Part shown: positions 33,533-41,437 of the stretch, piece by piece
How positions within the stretch are numbered: the stretch's first letter is position 1
How the letters are laid out: the number at the start of each line of letters is the position of its first letter
Assembly (NCBI GenBank): GCA_963781345.1
Contig: CAWAFQ010000015.1
Span: forward strand, 62,001 to 126,000
Reading direction: 5' to 3'
DNA from: JBBRHQ01 sp963781345
Lineage (GTDB): Bacteria > Actinomycetota > Thermoleophilia > Solirubrobacterales > 70-9
DNA: 64,000 nt
Made by a program: the position numbers and the translations under genes
The notes under the pieces: model-generated
What the model was told of the DNA's origin: nothing
Database searches by the model: none
What the model saw: the letters and a program-made list of their open reading frames with translations, nothing else

Positions 33533-33895
33533 GTGGCGCTCGCCGACGACTTCCAGCAGGTCCTCGACTCGCTCCCGCCCGACTGGACGGACATCGAGCT
33601 CGACCTGCGGATCGACGACGAGTCGCGATACGTCGACGCAGCGGTCGACCTGACCCAGATCAACGCCCATCCCTACTCGGAGGCGGACTGGCACTGGCGG
33701 ATAATCGTCGCTCACAGCTTTGGCCACGCTGCCGCGGCGGAGACGGTCAGGGGCGTCCTCGGCAAGCTCGACAGCGACGGGATCGGCGGGGTGATGCGGC
33801 TGCGCGAGGTCCGCGAGGGGCGGGCCGAGGCGGTGCAGATGTGGGGCCGGCCGGAGAGCGTCCGCGAGGAGTTCCGCCAGCGCCGCTCGCTCTGA
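33533..33895 (+). CDS. Small conserved-looking protein, unknown
   Basis: 120 residues from a GTG at 33533, 9 bp after mntH. LADDFQQVLDSLPPDWTDIE, LDLRIDDESRYVDAAVDLTQ and ADWHWRIIVAHSFGHAAAAE suggest an alpha/beta fold; acidic overall. I do not recognise a family. It is followed after 2 bp by the receiver-like gene and both are probably in the mntH transcript. Confidence 0.65.
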   Translation: MALADDFQQVLDSLPPDWTDIELDLRIDDESRYVDAAVDLTQINAHPYSEADWHWRIIVAHSFGHAAAAETVRGVLGKLDSDGIGGVMRLREVREGRAEAVQMWGRPESVREEFRQRRSL

Positions 33896-33897
33896 CG

Positions 33898-34215
33898 GTG
33901 GCCCGCGTCCTCGCCGTAGCCGCCGACCTGATGCTGGCCAGCCGCGTCGAGGGCAGCCTCCGCGCCGCGGGCCACGAGGTGACGGTGGCCTCGACGTTGC
34001 CGGAGAGCGTGGACGCAGACGTCGTCGTCTGCGACCTCGATGCGGTCGATGCCGCGGCCGTGGTCGCCACCGGGCTGCCGACGCTCGGCTTCTACTCGCA
34101 CGTTGACGTCGAGGCGAGGCGCAGGGCGCAGGAAGCCGGTATCGACGTCGTCGTCCCGCGCTCGAGGATGGCGCGGGAGCTGCCAGACCTCGTCGAGCGC
34201 CTTCTCGGCCGCTAG
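33898..34215 (+). CDS. Receiver-like small domain protein
   Basis: 105 residues from a GTG at 33898. It looks like a minimal CheY-type fold: RVLAVAADLMLASRVEGSLR, VTVASTLPESVDADVVVCDL with an aspartate near the phosphorylation position, TLGFYSHVDVEARRRAQEAG and VVVPRSRMARELPDLVERLL. The first acidic pair is missing, so phosphorylation is doubtful. No output domain. Its stop shares a CTAG palindrome with the convergent THI5-like gene. Confidence 0.65.
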   Translation: MARVLAVAADLMLASRVEGSLRAAGHEVTVASTLPESVDADVVVCDLDAVDAAAVVATGLPTLGFYSHVDVEARRRAQEAGIDVVVPRSRMARELPDLVERLLGR

Positions 34216-35177
34216 CGGATCTGAGGCCGGAAGGCGGCAGCAACCGCCAGCGGGCGCTCGATGATTCCGTGCGCGAGGGCCCATGCGGCCCACTCCCGCA
34301 GTCTCGCCGTGGAGAAGCGGCCGACCGGCCTCAGGGCCGGGATCAGAGCCCGCAGCTGCGCCGCCTGACCGGCGCGGTCGAGCCCCGGGCTCGCCGCCAG
34401 CAGGTATCCGAGGCCGCGGCGGGGGTGGGAGAGGACGAAGCGGTAGCCCCGTGCGGTCGCCCGGGCCACTTCCGCGACCAGGTCGGGGTTCGATCTCAGG
34501 GTCGAGGCGGAGGTGCAGAGGATCAGCTCGGGGAAGCGCGGGGCGCCGAAGTCCTCGACGGCGAAGACCCGCACCGCGACGCCGCTGCGGCGGAGCGCGA
34601 CGGCCTCGGCGTTGCGAAATCCGGTCACCGCCGAGACCCGCTCGGCTGCCAGCGAGGCGACCGCGTTGAAGCCGATCGTGACCCTCCTCACCTCGGCTGG
34701 GTTGCCGCCGTCGCCCGCGACCTCGGAGTCGAGGACGGCGTCGTCGGAGGGCAGACCGGTGACCCCGGCGGTGCGGCCCACGAGGTCGCGCGGCCGCGCC
34801 ACCGGCCCGTCTGCTCGTGAGATCACCGAGGCCAGCGGCGCCGAGACGATCGGCGCGACCCCGACGACGTCGAGACCGCGCTCACGGGCGATGCCGAGGT
34901 CCTCGATGTCGAGGATGGCGAAATCCGCCCGCCCCGCCTGAAGCAGCCTCGGCGCATCGGTGGATGCGCCCGGTTCCTCAATCGTCAAGTCGAGCCCCGC
35001 TTCGCGGTAGTAGCCGCGAGCGCTGGCGGCGTAGATTCCGCTGTGGACGGCGTTCGGCGTGAAGTCGAGGACAACGGTCGCGCCCTCTGGCACGCCCGGT
35101 TCAGCGCCGCCATCGCCGCAGGCGCCGAGCGCCGTCGCGGCGAGGACGGCCGCCAGCAGCGCGACGACTCGTCTCAC
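34212..35177 (-). CDS. ABC transporter substrate-binding lipoprotein, NMT1/THI5-like
   Basis: 321 residues from a GTG at 35177. Lipoprotein signal LLAAVLAATALGACGDGGAE with the lipidated cysteine. The mature protein fits the THI5/NMT1 periplasmic-binding family: TVVLDFTPNAVHSGIYAASA, GYYREAGLDLTIEEPGASTD, LQAGRADFAILDIEDLGIAR. Members bind thiamine pyrimidine precursors or similar nitrogen heterocycles. No ABC permease or ATPase is adjacent, so it is an orphan. Divergent from the pyrophosphatase gene across only 30 bp. Confidence 0.85.
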   Translation of the reverse strand: MRRVVALLAAVLAATALGACGDGGAEPGVPEGATVVLDFTPNAVHSGIYAASARGYYREAGLDLTIEEPGASTDAPRLLQAGRADFAILDIEDLGIARERGLDVVGVAPIVSAPLASVISRADGPVARPRDLVGRTAGVTGLPSDDAVLDSEVAGDGGNPAEVRRVTIGFNAVASLAAERVSAVTGFRNAEAVALRRSGVAVRVFAVEDFGAPRFPELILCTSASTLRSNPDLVAEVARATARGYRFVLSHPRRGLGYLLAASPGLDRAGQAAQLRALIPALRPVGRFSTARLREWAAWALAHGIIERPLAVAAAFRPQIR

Positions 35178-35207
35178 GTCACGCGGCAGGATAGCCTTGG
35201 GCGGCCG

Positions 35208-35726
35208 ATGGCCGATCACCACCTCACCGAGGAGCTGCTGGCCTTCATCGAGATCCCGAAAGGCAGCCGCAACAAGTACGAGTACGACGAGGGCATCGGG
35301 GCGGTCATCCTCGACCGCTTCCTCTCGTCGTCGATGGTCTACCCGACCGATTACGGGTATCTGAGGGGGCATCGCGGCCGCGACGGGGATCCGCTCGATG
35401 CGCTGGTCTGTGTCTCCGAGCCGACCTTCCCCGGTTGCGTGATCCCGGTGAAGCCGGTCGCCGTCTTCAAGATGCACGACGAGAAGGGCGAGGACGACAA
35501 GATCGTCTGCGTTCCGACCCATGACCCGGGCTGGAACACGGCACAGGTCCTCGAAGACATTCCCGAGCAGTTGCAGCGTGAGATCACCCACTTCTTCTCC
35601 GTCTACAAACAGCTCGAGGGCAAGACGGTCGAGGTCGAGGGCTGGAGGCACCTCGAGGACGCGCTCGCCGTGATCGAGGACGGGAAGCGGCTGCAGGAGG
35701 AATTCGAGGCCAAGGGCGCCGGGTGA
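35208..35726 (+). CDS. ppa: Inorganic pyrophosphatase (family I)
   Basis: 172 residues from the ATG at 35208. Family I motifs: AFIEIPKGSRNKYEYDEGIG, MVYPTDYGYLRGHRGRDGDP, the metal-binding GDPLDALVCV (D-x-D-P-x-D type), and THFFSVYKQLEGKTVEVEGW. Hydrolyses PPi to drive biosynthesis. Its TGA overlaps the GTG of the phosphoesterase gene (GTGA), so the two are translationally coupled. Confidence 0.95.
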   Translation: MADHHLTEELLAFIEIPKGSRNKYEYDEGIGAVILDRFLSSSMVYPTDYGYLRGHRGRDGDPLDALVCVSEPTFPGCVIPVKPVAVFKMHDEKGEDDKIVCVPTHDPGWNTAQVLEDIPEQLQREITHFFSVYKQLEGKTVEVEGWRHLEDALAVIEDGKRLQEEFEAKGAG

Positions 35727-36706
35727 GGGCCGGCCGCCACCTCCCGGCCTGTGCGCTGGTGCTGGTTGCGTCCGCGGCCCTGGCCGCGAACGCGGCCGCC
35801 CGGGTGCCGGTGATAGCCGCTGCCGGCGATGTCGCCTGCGATCCCTCCAGCTCCCACTACCACCGGGGCAACGGCAGCCCCGCCCACTGCCGCCAGCGGG
35901 TGGTCGCGAGGTTGATCAGCCGTGGCGACTACAGGGCGGTGTTCGCGCTCGGCGATCTCCAGTACCAGAACGGAAGGCTCTGGAAGTTCCGCCACTCATA
36001 CGGCCCGGCCTGGGGCAGATTCAAGCCGAAGACGATCCCGGTGGTCGGCAACCACGAGTACGGAACCCGCAACGCGCGCTCCTACTTCACCTACTTCAAC
36101 GGGCCCGGCCACGTGCTCGGCAGGGCCGGGCACCGCCGGCGCGGCTGGCACAGCCTCGATCTCGGGACCTGGCACGTAGTCGTCCTCAACTCGAACTGCA
36201 GCCGGGTCCGGTGCGGGCCCGACTCGCGCCAGGCAATCTGGCTGAGGCGGGACCTCAAACATCACCCGAACCGCTGCGTGCTGGCCGCATACCACCATCC
36301 CCGCTACTCCTCCGGCGCCCATGAGGATGACCAGAAGGTGAGCACCTTCTGGAGCATCCTCTACAGGGCGGGCGTCGACGTCGTTCTCAACGGCCACGAC
36401 CACGACTACGAGCGCTTCGCGCCGCAGGGACCGCGCCACCGCCTCGACCGAGACGGCGGCGTCGTCGAGTTCGTCGTCGGCACCGGTGGCCACTCGCTCT
36501 TCAACCTCGGCAAGCCGGCTCCGAACACGCGTGCCAGCCAGGACAGGCATTTCGGTTTTCTCAGAATGCGACTCGGGCGGGGCCACTACCACTGGGCCTT
36601 CAGGGCAACGCCCGACGGGCGCCGGTTCGACGCGGGAACCCGCCGCTGCAGCCCGATCGGGCCTATGGTCCGGAAGTATCTGAAGACCCACCGGGGGCGC
36701 GGCTGA
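35723..36706 (+). CDS. Secreted calcineurin-type metallophosphoesterase
   Basis: 327 residues from a GTG at 35723. Signal peptide LPACALVLVASAALAANAAA, then the metallophosphoesterase motifs in order: IAAAGDVACDPSSSH (first Asp), VFALGDLQYQNGRLWKF (second), VVGNHEYGTR (GNHE), LAAYHHPRYSSGAHEDDQ and LNGHDHDYERFAP (GHxH). The fold resembles secreted purple-acid-phosphatase-like enzymes. Coupled to ppa by a 4-bp overlap, so phosphate salvage outside the membrane is a reasonable guess. Confidence 0.9.
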   Translation: MRAGRHLPACALVLVASAALAANAAARVPVIAAAGDVACDPSSSHYHRGNGSPAHCRQRVVARLISRGDYRAVFALGDLQYQNGRLWKFRHSYGPAWGRFKPKTIPVVGNHEYGTRNARSYFTYFNGPGHVLGRAGHRRRGWHSLDLGTWHVVVLNSNCSRVRCGPDSRQAIWLRRDLKHHPNRCVLAAYHHPRYSSGAHEDDQKVSTFWSILYRAGVDVVLNGHDHDYERFAPQGPRHRLDRDGGVVEFVVGTGGHSLFNLGKPAPNTRASQDRHFGFLRMRLGRGHYHWAFRATPDGRRFDAGTRRCSPIGPMVRKYLKTHRGRG

Positions 36707-36800
36707 GGATCCACGGGGGCGCGCTCGTCATCTCGGCGACGCGTCAGCCGCCGACCAGGGATAGACTGCCGCCGCCAACCCAACCAGGAGGTTTCTTCCA

Positions 36801-37577
36801 GTGCAGGAGCGAGGACTTTCCGCCTACATCGCCGAGCTGATCGGCACGTTGCTGCTGGTCTTCTTCATCACCAGCGTCATAGTGCTGTTCGTTGCGACCG
36901 GCAACCAGGCCCAGTTCGGCTCCGACTACGCGGTCGTCGGGTTGGCTGAAGGGTTCACCCTCTTCGGGGTGATCATTATGTTCGGCGTCGTCAGCGGCGG
37001 TCACTTCAATCCTGCCGTCACCCTGGCGGCGGCCGTCATCAGGCGGATCGATCCGCTCGACGCGGTCGTCTACATCCTCGCCCAGCTTTCGGGAGCCGTG
37101 CTCGGGGCGCTGCTGACCAAGTCGCTGCTCCTCGACGAGGGCAGGGCCACCCACTACGGGGCGGCGACGGTGAGCCCGCTTCTCTCCGGCAATACCGCGG
37201 GGGCGGTCGTCGAGGCGTTGGGGACCTTCTGCTTGGTGCTCGTGATCCTCGTGGCTCTGCTCTCGAAGAAGACCGCCAAGGACTGGGCCCCGCTGGCGCT
37301 CGGCGCCCTGGCGATCGGCACGACGTTTGTCTTCCTCGTCATGGTCGGCGGCCCGCTCACCGTGGCCTCCTACAACCCGGCCCGCTGGTTCGGCCCGGCG
37401 CTGGTCAGCAACGACTGGGGTGGCGTTTGGCCATATCTGGTGGGGCCGATCGTCGGCTCGCTGCTTGCGGTGCTGGTCTTCCGCTTCGTGATCGAGGCGG
37501 GTGGGACATCGTCGGCGGCGCCACCCGAGAAGGTCAAGCCAAGCTCGACCTCGGTCAAGCCAAGCTCGACCTCGTGA
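36801..37577 (+). CDS. MIP family channel (aquaporin/glycerol facilitator)
   Basis: 258 residues from a GTG at 36801, with an AGGAGG 10 bp upstream. Six membrane helices and two half-helix loops: SGGHFNPAVTLAAAVIRR (first NPA) and SYNPARWFGPALVS (second NPA). The R after the second NPA is the selectivity-filter arginine; aquaporin-like small-pore character is likely, glycerol cannot be excluded. The last 30 residues are a Ser/Pro/Lys tail containing a duplicated seven-residue unit. Confidence 0.92.
   Translation: MQERGLSAYIAELIGTLLLVFFITSVIVLFVATGNQAQFGSDYAVVGLAEGFTLFGVIIMFGVVSGGHFNPAVTLAAAVIRRIDPLDAVVYILAQLSGAVLGALLTKSLLLDEGRATHYGAATVSPLLSGNTAGAVVEALGTFCLVLVILVALLSKKTAKDWAPLALGALAIGTTFVFLVMVGGPLTVASYNPARWFGPALVSNDWGGVWPYLVGPIVGSLLAVLVFRFVIEAGGTSSAAPPEKVKPSSTSVKPSSTS
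37532..37573 (+). repeat. 21-bp perfect tandem duplication at the aquaporin 3' end
   Basis: GGTCAAGCCAAGCTCGACCTC is present twice, at 37532-37552 and 37553-37573, keeping the frame and giving VKPSSTS twice, immediately before the stop. Confidence 0.95.
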
Positions 37578-37622
37578 TCCGGGGCGCCGGGGCGGCCCGG
37601 CGCTTCCGGTAGCTTCAAAATC

Positions 37623-39902
37623 GTGCGTAGGGTCACCTTCTCACGCAACTACACGCTGTCGCTTTCGCGCACCTGCCAGTGCTACTGCAAGTACTGCGCG
37701 TTCGCGACTCACCGTGCTCACGTCCACCCTCCGGAGGAGGTCGAGCGGCGTCTCGACGAGGCCCGGCGCCGCAACGCCAAGGAGCTGCTCATCCTCACCG
37801 GCGAGCGGCCCGAGGTCAATCCCGGAGTCGCCGCGAGTCTGGCGGAGTGGGGCCACGGGGATTTCACCTCCTACGTCGTCTGGGCCTGCGAGCGCGCGCT
37901 CGAGCGCGGCATCCTCCCGCACACCAACCTCGGCGTCCTCGGGCGAGAGGACCTGGCCCGCCTGCGCGAGGTCACCGCCTCGCAGGGCCTGATGCTCGAG
38001 TCGGTCTCCGAGCGGCTGATGGAGACCGTCCACGCGGGCTCGCCGACCAAGCATCCGGCACAGCGGCTGGCGACGATCGAGGCCGCCGGCGAGCTGAAGA
38101 TCCCTTTCACCAGCGGAATCCTCGTCGGGATCGGCGAGACCGAGGAAGAGCGGGTCGCCTCGCTCGAGGCGATAGCCGCCTCCCACGAGCGCCACGGCCA
38201 CATCCAGGAGGTGATCCTCCAGAACTTCGTCCCCCACCCCCGCTACTACGGGCGCGAGGTGGCTGAGATCGCGGATCAGGCAGCGAGGGAGAGGTGGAAG
38301 GACGGCCAACCCCATCCCACCAACAACCCCGGCACGCCCGGACGCGAAGCGAAGGACGTGCCGGGCAGTCATCCCGCCGGACGCGAAGCGGAGGAGATGC
38401 CGGGGGGTGATCTAACCTGGCCCGACTGGGCGTCCGAGGTCTCGATCGAGGAGATGACCCGCCTCATCTCCGAGTGCCGGCGGTTGATGCCCGAAGTCGG
38501 CATCCAGGTTCCGCCCAACCTCTCCGACTGGTGGGTGGAGCTGGTCGAGGCGGGGGCGACGGACCTCGGTGGGCTCTCGGCCAACGGCGACCACATTTCG
38601 CCCGAGCACGCCTTTCCGAGCCCGCACGAGCTGCGCAAGTCGCTCGCTCCGGCGGGATACGCGCTGACCGAGCGCCTCTGCGTCTACCCGCAGTACATGG
38701 ACTCCGACTGGATGGAGCAGGGCGTCCTCGATGTGATCAAGCTCAAGTACTGGAGCTTCATCCCGCGGCGAGGCTCGGGGCGGCGCTCGGAGGGCTGGAT
38801 CGATCCCGCCCTGGCGACGACGGCCATATCCAAGGGTCGCGACGGCGTCGCGCTCTCCGAGGGTGAGCTGACCGCGCTCTTCGCCGAGACCAGGCCCGAG
38901 GTGATCGAGGAGATGAGGGTCGCGGCCGACGAGCTGCGGGCCGAGCTCGCCGGCGATCACGCGACCTTCGTCGTCAACCGCAACATCAACTTCACCAACG
39001 TCTGCGTCGTCGGCTGCGCCTTCTGTGGCTTCGGCCAGGGCAAGCGCTCGCCCGACGCCTACCTCGTCGACGAGGACGAGTTCGCCGGGCGCGTGCGCGA
39101 GGCGGTCGAATTCGGCGCCACCGAGATCTGCATGCAGGGTGGCATCCACCCTGACTACCAGCTTCCCGATTACGGTCGCTGGTTGCGACTGGCGAAGGAG
39201 GTGGCTCCCCAGATCCACCTCCACGCCTACTCGCCGATGGAGGTCCACTACATGTGCGAGCGCTCCGGCAAGGCCCCCCGCGAGGTCTTCGAGTACCTGC
39301 GCGAGTGTGGCCTCGACTCGACCCCGGGCACCGCCGCCGAGGTCCTCGACGACGGCGTCCGCCAGCGGATCTCGCCGAACAAGCTGCCGGTTGAGCGCTG
39401 GGTGGAGATCATCGAGGCCTCACACGCCTCCGGCCTGCGCTCGACCTCGACAGTGATGTTCGGCCACATCGAGGAGCCGCGCGAGCTCGCCCGCCACATG
39501 CGGGTTGTCCGCTCCTTGCAGGAGCGCACCGGCGGCATCACCGAGTTCGTCCCGCTCAGCTTCATCCCCTTCAACACAATGCTCGGCCGCACCCACGGGA
39601 TCGAGGAGATCTCGACCTCGGAGAACCTCAAGCACACGGCCGCCTTCAGACTTGGCCTCGGGAAGACGATCACCAATCTGCAGGCGAGCTGGGTGAAGAT
39701 GGGCCTGGGCGCGGCCACCGAGTCGCTGCGCTGGGGCGTCAACGATCTTGGCGGGACCCTGATGGAGGAGAACATCTCGCGAATGGCCGGATCCCAGCAC
39801 GGTGTCCGGCTCGAGCCCGGGCAGCTGATCGCCGCCGCCCGCGCGGCCGGCCGGGTCCCGGCCCAGCGGACGACGCTCTACGAGATCGTCGAGACCTACT
39901 GA
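37623..39902 (+). CDS. fbiC: FO synthase, fused CofG-CofH radical SAM protein
   Basis: 759 residues from a GTG at 37623. Two radical SAM domains: the CofG half with cluster cysteines C18, C22 and C25 in LSRTCQCYCKYCAFATHRA, and the CofH half with CVVGCAFCGFGQGKRSPDAY (about residues 460-480). Together they make FO, the deazaflavin core of F420, from tyrosine and the ribityl-pyrimidine. GDHISPEHAFPSPHELRKSL and PLSFIPFNTMLGRTHG are family segments. The linker at about residues 220-265 carries a low-complexity insertion (PGREAKDVPG and PAGREAEEMPGG) encoded by palindromic repeats at 38328-38410. cofE, cofC and cofD are 1.5 kb downstream on the other strand. Confidence 0.95.
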   Translation: MRRVTFSRNYTLSLSRTCQCYCKYCAFATHRAHVHPPEEVERRLDEARRRNAKELLILTGERPEVNPGVAASLAEWGHGDFTSYVVWACERALERGILPHTNLGVLGREDLARLREVTASQGLMLESVSERLMETVHAGSPTKHPAQRLATIEAAGELKIPFTSGILVGIGETEEERVASLEAIAASHERHGHIQEVILQNFVPHPRYYGREVAEIADQAARERWKDGQPHPTNNPGTPGREAKDVPGSHPAGREAEEMPGGDLTWPDWASEVSIEEMTRLISECRRLMPEVGIQVPPNLSDWWVELVEAGATDLGGLSANGDHISPEHAFPSPHELRKSLAPAGYALTERLCVYPQYMDSDWMEQGVLDVIKLKYWSFIPRRGSGRRSEGWIDPALATTAISKGRDGVALSEGELTALFAETRPEVIEEMRVAADELRAELAGDHATFVVNRNINFTNVCVVGCAFCGFGQGKRSPDAYLVDEDEFAGRVREAVEFGATEICMQGGIHPDYQLPDYGRWLRLAKEVAPQIHLHAYSPMEVHYMCERSGKAPREVFEYLRECGLDSTPGTAAEVLDDGVRQRISPNKLPVERWVEIIEASHASGLRSTSTVMFGHIEEPRELARHMRVVRSLQERTGGITEFVPLSFIPFNTMLGRTHGIEEISTSENLKHTAAFRLGLGKTITNLQASWVKMGLGAATESLRWGVNDLGGTLMEENISRMAGSQHGVRLEPGQLIAAARAAGRVPAQRTTLYEIVETY
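38328..38365. repeat. 9-bp inverted repeat hairpin within the fbiC linker
   Basis: CCCGGCACG (38328-38336) and CGTGCCGGG (38357-38365) flank a 20-nt loop containing GACGCGAAGCG. A second, similar but imperfect hairpin with the same loop core follows directly (about 38370-38410), giving the repeated PGREAKDVPG / PAGREAEEMPG peptide. The insertion is a multiple of three and does not break the frame. Confidence 0.7.
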
Positions 39903-39969
39903 GGAAGGCAGTGAGGCGAGTTTCAATGGATATGCCAAAGAAACTCGCCACAGACGCCAAGATCTAGCG

Positions 39970-41004
39970 ATGCGCGCGATGCTGCTCGAACGCCAGGGCG
40001 CGCCTCTTCGGGAGGCTGAGATCGCGACGCCGGAGCCCGGGCCGGGCCAGGTGCGGCTCAGGGTCAGGGCATGCGGCGTCTGCCGGACAGACCTGCACGT
40101 CTGTGACGGCGACCTGACCGAGCCGAAGCTGCCGCTCGTTCTCGGCCACCAGATCGTCGGCACGGTCGAGGCGGCGGGGGAGGGGGCCTCAGATTTCGCG
40201 GCGGGGGAGGGGACCTCGAGGTTCGTGGCGGGGGACCGGGTCGGGGTGCCCTGGCTCGGCTGGACCTGCGGCGAGTGCCGCCACTGCCTCGCGGGGCGCG
40301 AGAACCTCTGCGACCGGGCGCGGTTCACCGGCTACGACATCGATGGCGGCTTCGCCGAGGTCACGGTCGCGGACGAGCGATTCTGCTTCCCGATCCCGGC
40401 CGGCTACCCCGATGAGCAGGCGGCGCCGCTGCTGTGCGCTGGGCTGATCGGCTACCGGGCACTGCGGCTGGCGGGGGACGGAGAGCGCCTCGGGCTCTAC
40501 GGGTTCGGCGCCTCCGCCCACATCCTCTGCCAGGTCGCGGTGAGCCAGGGGCGCAGGGTGTTCGCGTTCACACGCGAGGGTGACGATCAGGGCCAGGCGC
40601 TCGCTCGTGAGCTCGGGGCGGAGTGGGCGGGGGCGGTGGGCGGCGCTGCCCCTGAACCCCTTGACGCCGCGATCATCTTCGCCCCGGCGGGCGAGCTGGT
40701 CCCCGAGGCGCTGCGTGCCAGCGAGAAGGGCGCAACCGTCGTCTGCGCCGGCATCCACATGAGCGAGATCCCGGCCTTCCCCTACGAGATCCTCTGGGGC
40801 GAGCGCTCGCTGCGCTCCGTGGCCAACCTGACCCGAGCCGACGGCGAGGAGTTCCTGCAACTCGCCCCCGAGGTGCCGGTGCGCACGCGGGTGCGGTCAT
40901 ATCCGCTCAGCGAGACCCAGGAAGCGCTCGATGACCTGCGCGCAGGTAGGGTTCACGGCGCCGCGGTAGTGACGATTGAGGCGAGAGAGGATTCGGATGG
41001 CTGA
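39970..41004 (+). CDS. Zinc-dependent alcohol dehydrogenase (MDR family)
   Basis: 344 residues. Catalytic zinc site: ACGVCRTDLHVCDGDLTE (Cys) and LVLGHQIVGTVEAAGEGA (His, Glu); the structural zinc cysteines are in GWTCGECRHCLAGRENLC. NAD(P)-binding region LGLYGFGASAHILCQVAVSQ. The loop after the catalytic zinc has a duplicated nine-residue unit (AAGEGASDF, AAGEGTSRF) not usual in the family. The gene lies 67 bp after fbiC and overlaps the cupin gene by 8 bp. Substrate unknown; no F420 dependence is implied. Confidence 0.9.
   Translation: MRAMLLERQGAPLREAEIATPEPGPGQVRLRVRACGVCRTDLHVCDGDLTEPKLPLVLGHQIVGTVEAAGEGASDFAAGEGTSRFVAGDRVGVPWLGWTCGECRHCLAGRENLCDRARFTGYDIDGGFAEVTVADERFCFPIPAGYPDEQAAPLLCAGLIGYRALRLAGDGERLGLYGFGASAHILCQVAVSQGRRVFAFTREGDDQGQALARELGAEWAGAVGGAAPEPLDAAIIFAPAGELVPEALRASEKGATVVCAGIHMSEIPAFPYEILWGERSLRSVANLTRADGEEFLQLAPEVPVRTRVRSYPLSETQEALDDLRAGRVHGAAVVTIEAREDSDG
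40171..40224 (+). repeat. 27-bp in-frame tandem repeat inside the alcohol dehydrogenase gene
   Basis: Two 27-bp units, 40171-40197 and 40198-40224, differ by a few bases; a partial third (GTGGCGGGGGAC) follows. They encode AAGEGASDF and AAGEGTSRF before VAGDRVG, in a surface loop of the enzyme. Confidence 0.85.
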
Positions 41005-41434
41005 TGTGACGGTGAAGGACCTCGACGATTTCGAGGCCATCTTCGGTGGAGGGATGCGGCGGGTGAGGGCCGGCCTCGGGGTCAGCTCGTTCGGGATCCA
41101 GGTGATCGAGCTCCCGCCCGACTTCCACATGTACCCCGACCACGACCACACCCATGACTCGCAGGAGGAGGTCTACACGGCGCTCAGCGGCCGTGCGACG
41201 CTCGAGGCCGGGGACCACTCATACGAGCTCGAGCCGGGAGTCTTCGCCCGGGTCGGCCCCGGGGAGAAGCGCAAGTTCGTCACCGGCGAGTCGGGCGCTC
41301 GCCTGCTCTGCCTCGGCGGCGTTCCGGGCGAGGCCTACGAGCCCCCCGCCTGGACCGAGGAGGGCGGGGCGCTTCCGGGCATGAAGGAGAAAATCCACCG
41401 CCAGCGGACCATGAAGGAGAAGGTCCACCGCTAG
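40997..41434 (+). CDS. Cupin-domain protein
   Basis: 145 residues from the ATG at 40997, overlapping the dehydrogenase stop by 8 bp. Cupin motif 1 is PDHDHTHDSQEEVYTALSG (metal-binding histidines and glutamate), motif 2 ELEPGVFARVGPGEKRKF. A single beta-barrel that may bind a metal and a small ligand; function unknown. The C-terminal 17 residues contain the duplicated unit MKEKIHRQRT / MKEKVHR. The stop shares a CTAG palindrome with the convergent cofE. Confidence 0.85.
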   Translation: MADVTVKDLDDFEAIFGGGMRRVRAGLGVSSFGIQVIELPPDFHMYPDHDHTHDSQEEVYTALSGRATLEAGDHSYELEPGVFARVGPGEKRKFVTGESGARLLCLGGVPGEAYEPPAWTEEGGALPGMKEKIHRQRTMKEKVHR

Positions 41435-41437
41435 CGG
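41381..41437 (+). repeat. 30-bp tandem duplication at the cupin 3' end, stop codon in one copy only
   Basis: The unit at 41381-41410 reads ATGAAGGAGAAAATCCACCG then CCAGCGGACC; the copy from 41411 reads ATGAAGGAGAAGGTCCACCG then CTAGCGG. CAG in the first copy corresponds to the TAG stop in the second. cofE also ends inside the second copy, on the other strand. Confidence 0.9.

Noticed and set aside
37577..37622. Fusion or read-through between aquaporin and fbiC
   Set aside because: The aquaporin frame has a normal TGA and fbiC has its own GTG start 45 bp later.
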